Of a stretch of DNA of 64,000 nucleotides, positions 13,101 through 25,014 are shown one piece after another (position 1 is the stretch's first letter; the number at the start of each line of letters is the position of its first letter). The notes beneath the pieces are model-generated. The model was not told the origin of the DNA, ran no database searches, and saw only the letters and a list, made by a program, of their open reading frames with translations. Position numbers and translations under genes: made by a program. This DNA comes from Sitta carolinensis (lineage: Eukaryota; Chordata; Aves; Passeriformes; Sittidae): the NCBI GenBank assembly GCA_032173965.1, contig JAVUNC010000025.1, positions 17,560,001-17,624,000 of the forward strand. The letters are read 5' to 3'.

Positions 13101-15116
13101 CTGAAATGCTATCATTTTATTCTCTTTAATGCAGTGCATGCTCCAAACAAGTGGTTTCCTTTCCTCCAGAGGCACCGAAGCCCTGCCCAGCACGAAGTAC
13201 ATCCCATGCTGCCCCTGAATGTCTCAATTCAAGAAGCTTTGAGCTCCCATTGTTTGCAGTTCACAGAGTTCACCTGCAACTTATTCTGCTCATCTATTAA
13301 AGAAAACAAAGTGGGGATGAGAGAGAAGGAGAAGTACTGCTGTAAAAGCAGCAGTCGGTCAGAGAGCCCTCATGTTCCTGGTACCAGTTGTGGGCAAATC
13401 AATCAGTCTCAAACAGCTCGCTGGAGAATAACTGCCCAACTTACCCAAATTTATTTTCTTTAATAACAGAATCCTCGTGTGACCCTGCGGTTAGTGCTGA
13501 CACAGAGCAAGGCCCGCTCGAGCCTGATATCTGCTCCCTGCAGTGTGCAGAGCAATGGAGCCATCGTGCCCTTGTTTTCTGCAGACAGCAGCTTTAAATC
13601 ACTGACAGCCAGTTCTGCCTGCGAGGCCCGGGAGAGCCTGTCCTGCCCAGGTCACTCGCCTGGGACTCGTGTGAGCTCACCCGTGCGTGCCCAGGCTCGG
13701 GAAGCACAGGTCGAACTGCCCGGGGCTGATGTGTGAGCGCTCGGCTCTGCCGGGACCGTGCGTCCGGGAGATGGAGGGAGGGGACGAACGCACAGACACT
13801 CTGCAACGAAAAAACTGCTGTAAAACCTCCGAGCTCACAGTCTGGCCAAGAGGCATTGCTAGCCAGGAAACTGGTGTGCCCCAAGCAGGCAGACACTGAG
13901 ATTACACAGGGGAAATGGAAACTTTGGGATTACAGGCCAGGTCTGCACTGTGGGCAGTCTTAGTCTTATATTAGTCCTAGATAATGTATTTATTGGAGAC
14001 TGTGATCCTTCTTTGGGGATGTTCAAAATCCTCGTGAGAAACATGCAAGAATGTTTTTTTGAATTCTGAGAGAGGAGTCCCGCTCAGCCCACCAGGTTCA
14101 ACTATAGGGCAGGTTTTTAGAAGGCAAATGAAAGTTCTTTAAAGTGTAAATGAAGATTTCTTAGAGCTGACATAAAACCCACATTGGTCTTTGTATTTAA
14201 TACTAAAAACTTATCAAACAAAACCAGCCTTTTTTCAAAGAAAAGCTGTGTTTTTTCTAAAGCTCAAGGACTTGTTACAAGAGGAAATTTCTTCACCGTG
14301 CTTGTACTGGAGAGCAGGTTCTTGGAAAGGAAAATCCACTCCAAAACCGTAGGAATAGCCCCACAAGGCAGAGATTCAATCCAAACCCAAACCCTTGCAC
14401 GGTCCAAGAGAGGACGTGCATTCCCTGGGAGGGAAGGACAGGGCAAACCCCTGCCCTGCCATGGTTAGGCAGGACCAGGAGGGAGGAGGCAGAGAGGAAA
14501 ACCTGGAGATTAGGGAAGGAAGGAGCACGGGGGTGCTGGGCAGGCCTGCAGTGAGGGAGCACCTGCGGTCTACAGGTATTTCAGGTATTTCCAGGTGAGG
14601 CAATGCCCTGCTGTTCTCCTGGCCTGTGTGGGCAGGGTGTGTGCAGCACACCCTGGGGATTCCTGGACTGCTGAGTGCTGCAGGGACTGGGGCAGTAGCC
14701 AGAGCAGGGAGCTTAGAACAGGTAGGTGTCCTCTGAGCAGCTGTGACCCAGGGATCCAGGCAATTTGGGCTTGGCACATGCTGCTGATAGCCTCTCCCGA
14801 ACAGGATGGAGCAGGATGGGGGTATTTTAGCAGAACACACGAGCAAGTAGGGCTGCAGGCATCTCACTCAAGTGGAGGGGCTGCTGCTGCTGTGAGCAGC
14901 ACTCTGTGAGCTGACACCCACAGGTCTGCCCATGGGGTTGTCCTATCAGCCTGTCACATATGGAACAATTCATGGACTTCAAGCTAAAAGTTGGCACAGG
15001 CTGTGGACAAATGTGGTTTTTTCCAGCCATTATCATATTTGTGCTTGGATACAAGCCAAAATGCATAAACCTTCCTGAGGACATTAATTGTCCTCTGATT
15101 GCCTGTCCCTCAGAAA

Positions 15117-15143
15117 GGGGGGGGGTGTGTGGGGGGTGTGGGC
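15117..15143 (+). repeat. G-run tract (quadruplex-capable on plus strand)
   Basis: G9, G6 and G3 runs separated by TGTGT and TGT; the long run can supply two tracts. Confidence 0.7.
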
Positions 15144-15336
15144 TGTTTGGCTTTTCATGGGTTTGTTTAGTCCCCTAATCATACACGAAAATTATTTGGA
15201 ATGAATTCTGCAAGTCAGAATGGCAAAAGTATAATTAATTCCCTGTGTGAAGTGAAAATAGCCCATTTTCCACAGCATCAGCTTGAATATCAGCAAGTCA
15301 TGGAAACAATGTGTAAAAGAAGCAGACAAAATTTGC

Positions 15337-15384
15337 ACACACCCACACACACCCCCACATCCACACCCCCACAAACACACCCCA
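15337..15384 (-). repeat. CA/C-run tract (quadruplex-capable on minus strand)
   Basis: A CACACA background with C3, C5, C5 and C4 runs. It is roughly complementary in composition to the G-run tract 200 bp upstream. Confidence 0.7.
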
Positions 15385-18300
15385 GATACACTGACTTTTT
15401 AATGGGGCAGCAGTCCTTTATATGCTACTGGATAAAAAGGTCAATACACATCTGAAGAGCTCTTCATTCCTGGTATGTATTCAGCTGAAAGACTGGAATA
15501 GCCTTTAAAGACAGCCTTTAGAGCCTCCTTTTCTGATCAATACAAGGAATTTGTTGAAAATGTATGCTCATGTCTTTTTTTTTTTTCTAGACACTATCAT
15601 TTTGCAGGCAGGTCCCTCTCAGATATCTCAACATAAAGTGGTAATGAGTTTTCTCTAAACAGGGATAGGAATTTAAAAGTGCAACACTTCTGAAGCCCAA
15701 GCCCACTCCTTTCACTGCCTAAGGCTTTCTGTCTCTACAGCAGACTCTGTGCTTACGCGCTGTTTTCCTTCCCACCTCATGTTGGTTCCCACCTTGCTTG
15801 GTCAAGAGCCCTTAGACCGTTACAAAGTTGTTTGCACAATCTGCACCCAACTTAAATTCTGACAATCTTAACAGAGGCCTTCACTCCTCTTTGATGCCTC
15901 AAAACACATAGTGGCCACCACAGTCAGTCTGGCCTGGAGACTTGCTGTACAATGGGAATATCTTGAAGCCTGTTAAAACATTCTCTAAGGGTTAATCTTA
16001 ACCCTCTGACGTCTGGTTGCTCTGCATGGCTGATAACTTGATTTGAAGAAGATTCAAAGGAAAACCTGAGCTGCTAGCACACCAGGGAAGCATGCTGCAT
16101 AGCTTCTCATAAGGTGTGGAAAAGCACCTCTCAATCTCCATCCATTGTTTGCTACAGGTGAATTGCAAAGCAAAGAAGAAAAGCAAGCTATGCTCAGATA
16201 GCGTCAAATACAACTTATTAGCTGGGCCCTGGTCAGTATCCGGAACAGAGGTTGCAGCTAAATGTATCACCTCTCTGTAACCCTCTTGACACTTCCTTAC
16301 CTTCTGGGACAGTGGGGAAATTAAATATCACCACTGATGTCACAAAAGTTATCATGTGCAAACAGTAAACTGAAATGTCTTTTTTGTTTGTTTTTTTTTT
16401 TACTGTGCTTAGAATAATGGCTGTGTATATGACTGTGTATTGCAGGTGCAGGGTACATGTTGGCAAATGTAAATTCTTGGGTGCAACCACCCCACTACAG
16501 CTTTGATGTTCACAATGTCATTTTCTGTAGCTCTGCAAACCAACAATTTCAAATGAAAGGATCTGAAAAGGAGGCTGTGTACTCACTAACCACTTTTCTT
16601 TCCTTTACCTGTATAGAGCATTATTAGTGGAATTAACAGCAGGAGAAGTCCATCTTCTTCTTTCACACATTTCTACTTTACACCTCACTCACCCCAGAGC
16701 TTCCTCACCATCACAGGGACAGCTTCCCATCTCTCCTTGCCAAACAATTCTTAGCAAAAGTCCATGATAGCTCTTTGTGTATGTAAAACGTAGCAGAAAT
16801 ATTAAACCAAAGATCAAAGGCGGTTCTGTTCCTCAGATATTTTCCCTGACCCTTTAAACTGGCTGGGTGCAGGATGAATAATAAGGACCAGACCCTGCCA
16901 TCAATTACGCCAAGTTAAATCCAGAGAGGGCTGTTGTAAATCAAGTTATTTCAGAATTACACAATGTAACCGGGAGCAGATTTGGGACCTGAGTCTGCAG
17001 GCCAAAGCACCAGACTGCAAAGGGAAAACCTCACCTCTCTCCCTCTTCATTTCACCTAAACTCTCCTTCTCTTCACATCAGCAGCCCCATCTGCCTGCTT
17101 AGAAAAGCACACAAAGCTAAGGCCTTCCTAAGCGACCCAGAAAGAGCAATTTCACTAAAGCACTGCCAAATGGATCACAGGTAAATCAGGTTTTTATTTG
17201 AGTCAAAATGCAGCCCAAAAGGACCAAACAACATCTATAAAAAGGTGGAGGTATGAATTGCCTGGGTGCAAAGCTTGCTGGAGGAGAAGTAAAACCAAAA
17301 GACTTTAAGTGTTGAGTAAAAAGTGTCTGGAAGAACATTTATACAATAAATTCTGTCTCTTCTTTTTCTCTTCCCATTACATGATGCTTCTCCCCCTCAT
17401 ACAAACCTAATGCTTTAATCCTGCTAAATATTTGCAAATTGGCACCACATCAGATCAAGACAATAGAGGGGGAAAAGCAAAGCTGATGCAAGTCATGATA
17501 TACTTATTACAGAGATATCATTTCACAAGATTAAAGAGGATTTTCTGGGCAATGGAGACAAATCCAGTACCAGCTTTATTGAGGAAACCTCACAGATGCT
17601 TCACTCATTAACATGTGGTAGTGCAAACAAAGGAGATTATCTCCTTTTCCAAATGAGCACCATCAATGTTACCATTCCATTTATTACATATTTTCCCACT
17701 CAAATGTTCACTTTTGAGAAGCAACGTATTTCAGCTGTGGAGACCTAGAGGAGGCAATGGAAGTCTTTGAAGAAGAAGTTCTAGCTGGTTGCAGCATCTG
17801 GGGAAGTTATCAATCTGGAATATTACTCTTGGGAATCAAACCATCCAGAATAGTAGAAGAGAAATGGGGGAGAAAAGACCAATGCCAAGCCCTTCCATTA
17901 TGGGGATTTTATGGACAATATGTCTGGAGAACCTCCACTCTGGTCAACCCAGAGGAAAATATAACCCAACAGTTTGTAAACGCCAGAATGTGCTATATTG
18001 TAGCCACCTTTATTCTGAACCATCAGAAAAAGAAATGCCTGGGTGAGAGATACTGAATGTTAGGGGGAAATGAGTGGGAACCTGCACAGCAACTGCTGTC
18101 CTCCAGTGGAAACATGCCTCTGATGCCAATGGGTTGGACTACAGAGCAAATGGGGGCTTCTGTCAAACCAGGACCCTAGGATCTAGCACTTCCTAGCCTC
18201 AAACACCTTTTTGTCCCGCTCATTATAAAAATGACAATGTTAAGACTGTGAAACACGCCGGCAGCCCCAGGGCTCTGCTTGGTTGCAGCCCAGACCCTGC

Positions 18301-20084
18301 CCAGTGCCACTTCCATTTCCTCTCTGTGCTGCTCTCTCCTCCGTGCTGTTCTGCATCCAAACCATAGGTCAACGTTTCAAGCCTCATAAATGTTAAGACC
18401 TCAGCTGTACAGAAAAGTGACACAAAAGACCCATAAGAAAGCTGCTGGGACACGTGGATTCACTTTGAACTGTGGCAGACCGATGAGGATCTGGGGCTGC
18501 TTCCTGGTCAGCCAGTCCTGGCTCAAGCCACAAAACTTTACTGGCAAATGCAGCCTCCAGTCAGAACCACCTGGACTCAATTAGGATGGATTTGTGGCAC
18601 TTTAAAGGAGTTTAGTGACTGCTTTAGCTGACCCTTCAGATGAAGAACTCCAAAAATCTGGCCTGGATCCCTAACAATAACGGTGCTTATCAAGGCGTCC
18701 TTCCATCATCAGGCTTGCCAACAGCTTCCTGGCTGTTTCTCATTGGTATTTTGATGTTATTGCTCCCAAAAGCATTGAATCCAGTTGTTTCTCTGGATTC
18801 ACAGAGGTACAATGCCTGATCACATCCACAGGCTGCTGTCTGCATCCTGACATTAAGCTCCCTGTGCAAAAAGGGGAAGTTTCACCTCTTTAAAAATCAG
18901 GTTACAATCCAACTTGCTTCTTTTGCATTTTCCTGCAAAAGGCAGCAGCTATAATAAGATCATTCTCCATTGTTTCCTGGCGTAGAGCAACAGTAATCAA
19001 GTGTCCCCATTGCCTGAAGTCAAGCAACAGCAGCTGTACATTGCTGCACATCTGGGATCACAGTCTCCCAGAAAATGAGGAATATTTTGAAATTACTAGG
19101 CCAAATCTCTGGATTGCCACCATAAATGTCTCATTTGCACAAGTGTCAAATTTATGATGGGTATATGCTCAATGTAATTTTTACAAAATGTAATGAGTAT
19201 CCATTCTAACCGGGCAAATGACACGTCCTGCACAAAGTATTTGTCCAATGAGTCAAAATAAGATTAAGTTATAATTTGAAGAAGGACATGAAGACCTCTT
19301 TCTCAAAGAACTTCAGCAGGAGAACATTATTTTGTACTGCTGTCTGCCTCCCACCCCAGGCACCACAAAAAATTTCTGGCGTCCTAAAGGCAAAATGGAG
19401 ACTAATGCAATCAGACTTGGAATAATGATAAAGGGACTTGATTTCCACGGGGTCAATGATCAGCAAAACTATTGAACAATCCCTGGTGAGCTGCCCACCA
19501 AAGTGGCAAAGACTTGTGTCACACCTGAAAATCTTGGCTGAGGGTACTGGAGCCTCATAGTACTGTGGTGCAGTAGGAAATTTTCACTGTCTGTGTCTTC
19601 TGGATAGAGGGGATGATGCAGAAAAGAGTCATTTGAATTTTATATTTGTCACGATCATAGATCCATTCAAATTCAAAAGCACCTCTGGGCAGCTTCTCCT
19701 TCCTGGTAGCACTCTCACAACAGACTATTTCCCATGAGTTTACACAGAGGGTAGATACCACAATAAAGAGCAACATAATGGACCACGGGGACAGTATGGT
19801 CTGCTGGAAAAGTGCCAGTCTGTCTTCTCTGAGGGGAAATGCTTCTGGAAAGCTGCTGCTGTTCTATGGGGTAAAGGCATTTTTGGGGATAAGGGAGGTC
19901 TCAGGGACAGGATGGCTGGATTTACAGAAAATTTTGGATAAGGTTTAACACCTTAAGTTAAATATTGGGCAGTATCAGGAAGAGTGCTGAAGAATAAAAC
20001 ACAGGATTATAGCTATTGCCTGCAGCTCTGCACTCTGCCCTTCAGGAGTGGGATGGTGGGGCTAGGGTAGACCCAAAGGGATAG

Positions 20085-20330
20085 CAGACAAAATGATTGA
20101 GAGGATGGAGAAACTCTCCTATGAGGAGACATTATATAAAAGCTGGGACTCTTCAGCTGAGGAGGAGAAAAGCAAACACAATGATGGTTTACAAAAGAGA
20201 GAAGACAGTCGAATCACTGTGACATTTTCCTGGTCATCTGGCCACCTATTAACCTGTAAACTACTCTTCACCACCTCCTACAGGGCTGGAGCTAGAGATG
20301 ATGTGATGGAATGAATTTGAGCTCTGTTTA
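20085..20330 (+). mobile_element. Probable diverged CR1 LINE internal fragment
   Basis: The stretch GGATGGAGAAACTCTCCTAT, then GAGGAGACATTATATAAAAG, CTGGGACTCTTCAGC and GAGGAGGAGAAAAGC follows the CR1 pattern of a GGAGCACCTCTCCTATGAG-like box, CTGGG.TTGTTCAGCC and GGAGAAGAGGAGGC. The remainder is too diverged to align by eye. It could be the upstream part of an old CR1 copy; limits are approximate. Confidence 0.5.
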
Positions 20331-21585
20331 AAATAAATAAAAGCAATGACATTTTTAATAATTCTTCTTTTTATTTAATAAATAAATTATTAATTTAATA
20401 ATTCTTCTCTACACCCAGAGGTGTGGGACCTCTGGCTCTGGCTGTCCTGGGCAACTACATGAGCAGCAACAGCCACATCTGAGAGGGTGAAGGCAAATCC
20501 ATGAGTAACAGCACCATGCAGATACTGAAAGGAAGAGGGAGGGAAGTACTTAGGAATACCTCGTTCAATTGCAGGCTTGAGTCAGATGTAAGAAAATTGA
20601 TTGATTTAAACTTTGGAACCCCAAGGTTTGGCATTACTTTGCATTTTCTGCTTAAATCCCTGCATATCTTCTCAGGTGTCAGCAGCTCAGGTTTTGGCCT
20701 CCTTCTGGTTTACCCAGCCTAGATAAACATACGTGCTGTTAAAGCTGTTTCCAGGAACGCCTTCCTCTCCCTGCAATCTCTTATCTCCCAGAGGAGATTG
20801 TCAGAGGGTACTTCAAAGCCCTTTGAAAATGGCCAGGGCTCTGCCTGTAGCCCAGCAGATCCAGGCACCCTCACCCCAAGGAGTCAAGAGCCGCCCCTGC
20901 GTTCGGAGCAGCCTTATCACCACCACAACAGCCAGCAGCAGCAGAGACTTTACCCCTCACTATCACAGCCCAATCTTCTTCAGTCTTTGCTCTGCAACAC
21001 ACTGCCTGTCATCTCCCCACACTCACCCAGGTGGGTTGTAGAAGATTATGCAAAAATGAGCGGAAAATAAAAGGAGTGGTTTTGCTCCTTCCCTGAGGAA
21101 AAGGGAAGCCTGAAGCCTGCTGAGCTTGTAATTAAAATGTGGAAAGGCCATGACAGAGCTCAAAAGATGGAGCAATGGGATACAGGCAGCAGAAAAATGC
21201 TGAACACCAGGCTTCAGGCAACATGCCATTTTGAATTAAAAATAAATAAGAAAATTGCCTAGGGGAATGCAGGGAAGGGGAGGCTTTGGAAAGAGAGGGT
21301 GATGGAGCAGGGGCTATAGTCCAAGCACTGCCCTCAGATAAACCCTGTTCAGCATTCCTCTACTGAAAGACTATGGTGTATGAAGCAGAGGAAAATGGAA
21401 CAGCTGTTTTATGGTGTTACTATCCCTGCTGAACCACGGAAGACCAAGTGCCTGCCAGGACAAATGGCAGGACACCATGCATGCTGTTCTCACTCCATCG
21501 GCAACTTCAAAATGGAAATACCAAATATAAAAGTCACATTTTCTCTTGGAACTTGTTTTCTGCTGCTGTTAACAAGCATCTAAGG
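20331..21585. other. Gene-free stretch between CR1 fragments
   Basis: Begins with an AT-rich patch in which TAATAATTCTTCT occurs twice (about 20357 and 20396). Nothing else is recognised. Confidence 0.7.
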
Positions 21586-21761
21586 GGCTGGCATCACTGG
21601 AACAGGCTGTCCAGGGAAGCGGTGAAGTCACCATCGTTGGAGGTATGTAAAGATGTGCAGATGTGGCACTTAGGGATATGGTTTAGTGGTAGATGTGGCA
21701 GTGCTGGGATAATGGTTAGACTTGATCTTAAAGGTCTTTTCCAATCTAAGTGATTCTATGA
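21586..21761 (+). mobile_element. CR1 LINE 3'-end fragment
   Basis: Contains ACTGGAACAGGCTGTCCAGG, then GGTTAGACTTGATCTTAAAG, TCTTTTCCAATCTAAG and the terminus TGATTCTATG. This is the classic CR1 3' end on the plus strand, 5'-truncated and moderately diverged. Confidence 0.85.
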
Positions 21762-24700
21762 CCAGGCACACAGGCCAGGTGGCCACAGAGAGCCCAGGGC
21801 ATACACATGACCAGAGACATTCCAGCATGATAGGAAAAGCAGCAGCTGTCTGGACAAGGACCATGCTTTATCCCATGTCATATTTATCTCACCTATATTA
21901 ACCCAAATCAGCCACTGCTGCTAAAACTACCCTCCCAGAGAAAAGGGCTTTAGAAAAGTGTTTGGAGATAGCTGAATGAGTTGTGGACCAGGAGTGAAAA
22001 GATACAGATCACATAGGTTCATGGGACATTATTCCCAGGGGACCACAGAGACCAGCAAAAGTCTGAGCAGCAGGAGAGGATCAATATTTTTCCCTCCCAG
22101 TGAAGCCAGGGGGAAAGTGCCACGGAGAGGCAATATCATTATAAGTGTACCTGCAGTGCAGAAGCTCAACAGTGAGTGCTTTTCAGCCTACAGGAAGTTT
22201 CACAGGTCTGCAGCTCTGCTGATCTGGGTGAAATGATTCCTTCTTTGCCTCCAAATAGTATCAGGATCCAAATGAAATGCTCAGACCAAGGGAACAAGGG
22301 ATGCCTGGGGACACTCTTCAGCACTAGAGTCTGAATTAGTGTCTAACACAGGTCTCCTTCAGCCAGGAGTTCCTCAGATTGGTACAGTCCCTTGCAGATC
22401 AGCATGGCTGCTCCTCACACTTCCTTCTCTAGACACATTTCCCTTGCTGAATAAAAAGCTGCTCCCAAGCTGAGGTTTTATGCCTTTTTTCATACACATC
22501 ACTGATCCACTCATCCTGTTAAAACTGTAGAGAAATAAATCATTAGTGCTGAAGAATACTCTGCATCAGATGGTAAAATTCATTGGATTACACAACTGCT
22601 TGTTCCCCAGGTAATACGTAGAGGACTGAACTAACTGAGTAATGAACAAGCCTCAATCATTCTATCTTCCTGCTGGCTGCCAGCAATGTGGGAAGCTAAG
22701 GCTTCAGAAGGTCTTATTGGATCTTGGGGCCCTGCTGCTGGCCTGAAACCATCCTGCTCTTTCAAAAACATTAAATAGACTGGGACAGTCAGGCTTATTG
22801 ATGCCAGAAATCCACCTCATCCCACATCCTGTCTCTAGTCAGCACAGATGCTTAAGGAGAGAATGTAAGAGCCAAGCAAATGCTGAGTGATTTTTCCCTA
22901 TTGTGTACAGTGATTTTTCCTCCCAGCTTCCAGCTATCCACAGCTTTGAGACTTCCTAAAGGAAAGGCTGTATTTTAATACCTAACAGCCCTCCTTGGGG
23001 CTGTTCATTTCCTCATGCATTACTCTAATTGCACTTTTAATCTGCTTATGACTAAAGTAGGTAAAAGTAGTGTCTATCACTCCCCATTGTCCTGGAGTCC
23101 CTTTGCTAGTTCTCCTGAGGTTTATAATGGCTCACTCTTTCCTGAGCAGTTGTTTTTCCTCTCTCCTCATCTTGTTGCATGCCACAGGGCAACACTAAAG
23201 GCAGAAGTTGAGATCTCTTCTGTACAAACCCCTGAGCACATCAATTACTAGGGCCCAGAAAGGTTGCTTGATTGTAGGTGCACTCACATGCCTCAGCAAG
23301 GTTCAGTGTTTTAAGCATAATGCATATGACACTATTAGGTCAGCTCCATGTGGTCATACAAAAACCCCATCTCCTGCAGCAGTGCCCTTCTCTCTGTGGT
23401 CAGTAACTGGTGTCTAGAAAGAAAACCAAAAGCAAAGTAAGAGTGTGGTGAAGTGTTCTTACAGACACCTTGTAAGGCAAACTGTCACATTTATCAATGT
23501 CTCAGCTCTAGTCAACATTCAATCATACCCTAGAAGTATCTCCAATCCACTAAACACAGGGGAAAATGGTAAAAGTGACTTTTTTCTCCATTTACAAAGA
23601 AAAAAATATTTTTTCCTAGCAGCTTAACTTCATATGAAAGAAAACAAAGTCCTCTCTTGGGCACTTCCATCTATCACAAAACCATCAGCTATTTCAGCAT
23701 TTCTGTGAAACCTTATGTACAGTGGCCTTACTTCAGTATGCCCTTATCAGCTGAGGGAGCCTTTTGATCACAGAGCACACCCAGGCACAAAGTTACCATG
23801 GGATAAAGGATGGTCTGAAATGCCTTAGCCTTGTCCAGATGCCAGGATGCACAAGACAGCCTGCTACAGCAGCAAAGCAATGCCCCACAGGTAGCAGAGG
23901 GATTTTTTTTGCCAGGATGTGGCAACAGCAGGCTCTAGGTTAGCACAGCCCCTTTCCCTGCAATGTCAGCATGCAAAGGTGGGGTGACTTGGTCTGCAGA
24001 GCACACCCCGATCCCAGTGCCTGCAGCACAGAAAGCCCATGGGAGCAAGTCTCCAAAGGCACCAGGTGCCACCAGAAAGGAGACTGCTGGAAGCTGGGCT
24101 CCTGGGCAGGGTCGCTGTGCTGCAGGCACGACCAGGTGAACCAGCCTCCCAGCAGTGCCCAGCCTGGACTTACCAAAGAGAAGCAGCCAAGGCTTCATTC
24201 CAGTGAGGAACCAACCATGAGAAAGAGGAACTGTGCACTCATCTCCTTCCTCTACGTTGTGCAGGCTGAAATCCCCATGGTTGAAATGCCTTGGCCTTAT
24301 AACCCAAGAGACAGGTGGCATGGGAGGGCAACCTGGTATGCCACCTTCAGCATGCCTGCTTCTCTCAGCCCAGAAAAACAAACACAATGTGGACAGCTTA
24401 CAAACCTTGGTTGGCAAGAGCAAAGCTCCTTCTCTGGACCAGTTTTGGAGCAGGACACTGGATCCACAGGCATGGCTGGAGGTCTAGATGTGGCTACCCA
24501 CTCGACTAACACAATGGCACTGAAGGGTAGAAGGCTTCTGTGCCTCAGCCATTCAGCTCCTGGGCACAAACAACCTCAAACCTCCCTTGCTTTGGGCCTG
24601 GCCTGAGGGACAGGACCCACAAAGGAGTGGCAAGACCCACGGTGCCAAAAGGGAACAGGCTCTGCTCTTCCAGAAATGCCCTCTGGCCCCCCCAGGACAC

Positions 24701-25014
24701 CTGTGTCACAATGTGCAGCAAGCAAAACACCCCAGCTGTGCTGTGCTCCCTGCTGCTCACCCCACTTCCAGGGCCAGGCACCCTGAGCCTTCCACACCTC
24801 ACAGGGCCACAGCAAGATGCTGCAGTGTTGGCAGGGAGACAGTGCTGCCCAGTGTACCCTTTCCACCCAGCCCAGCCCCCTGGGCATGGGGCAGTGAAGG
24901 TAAAAGGCTGTATTTTCTGGGCAAAGGCCTTTTGCTGGGGCACTGGGTATTGGCACAGTGCATGGCCAAGGGACTGCCCTCAGCCTCCTCGAGCAGGCAG
25001 CAGAGGCAGACACA
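21762..25014. other. Gene-free stretch downstream of RHOU
   Basis: No gene recognised. The part at 22500-22680 has the even, repeat-free, AT-moderate look of conserved noncoding DNA. The part at 23950-24950 is GC-richer with overlapping open frames on both strands and no family match. Confidence 0.65.

Larger units (their letters stand above)
13101..20084. other. Gene-free stretch
   Basis: No gene recognised. Contains the two G/C-run tracts near 15.1-15.4 kb, and a GC-richer patch at about 13480-13800 with short open frames only. Confidence 0.7.

Noticed and set aside
12805..13463. Phe/Ser/Pro repeat-protein frames
   Set aside because: Pure translation of the TTTCC/TTTCA microsatellite.
17757..18056. 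99-codon plus-strand open frame (MEVFEEEVLAGC...)
   Set aside because: Most plausible of the intergenic short frames by composition, but it matches no family I know and has no promoter or splice context.
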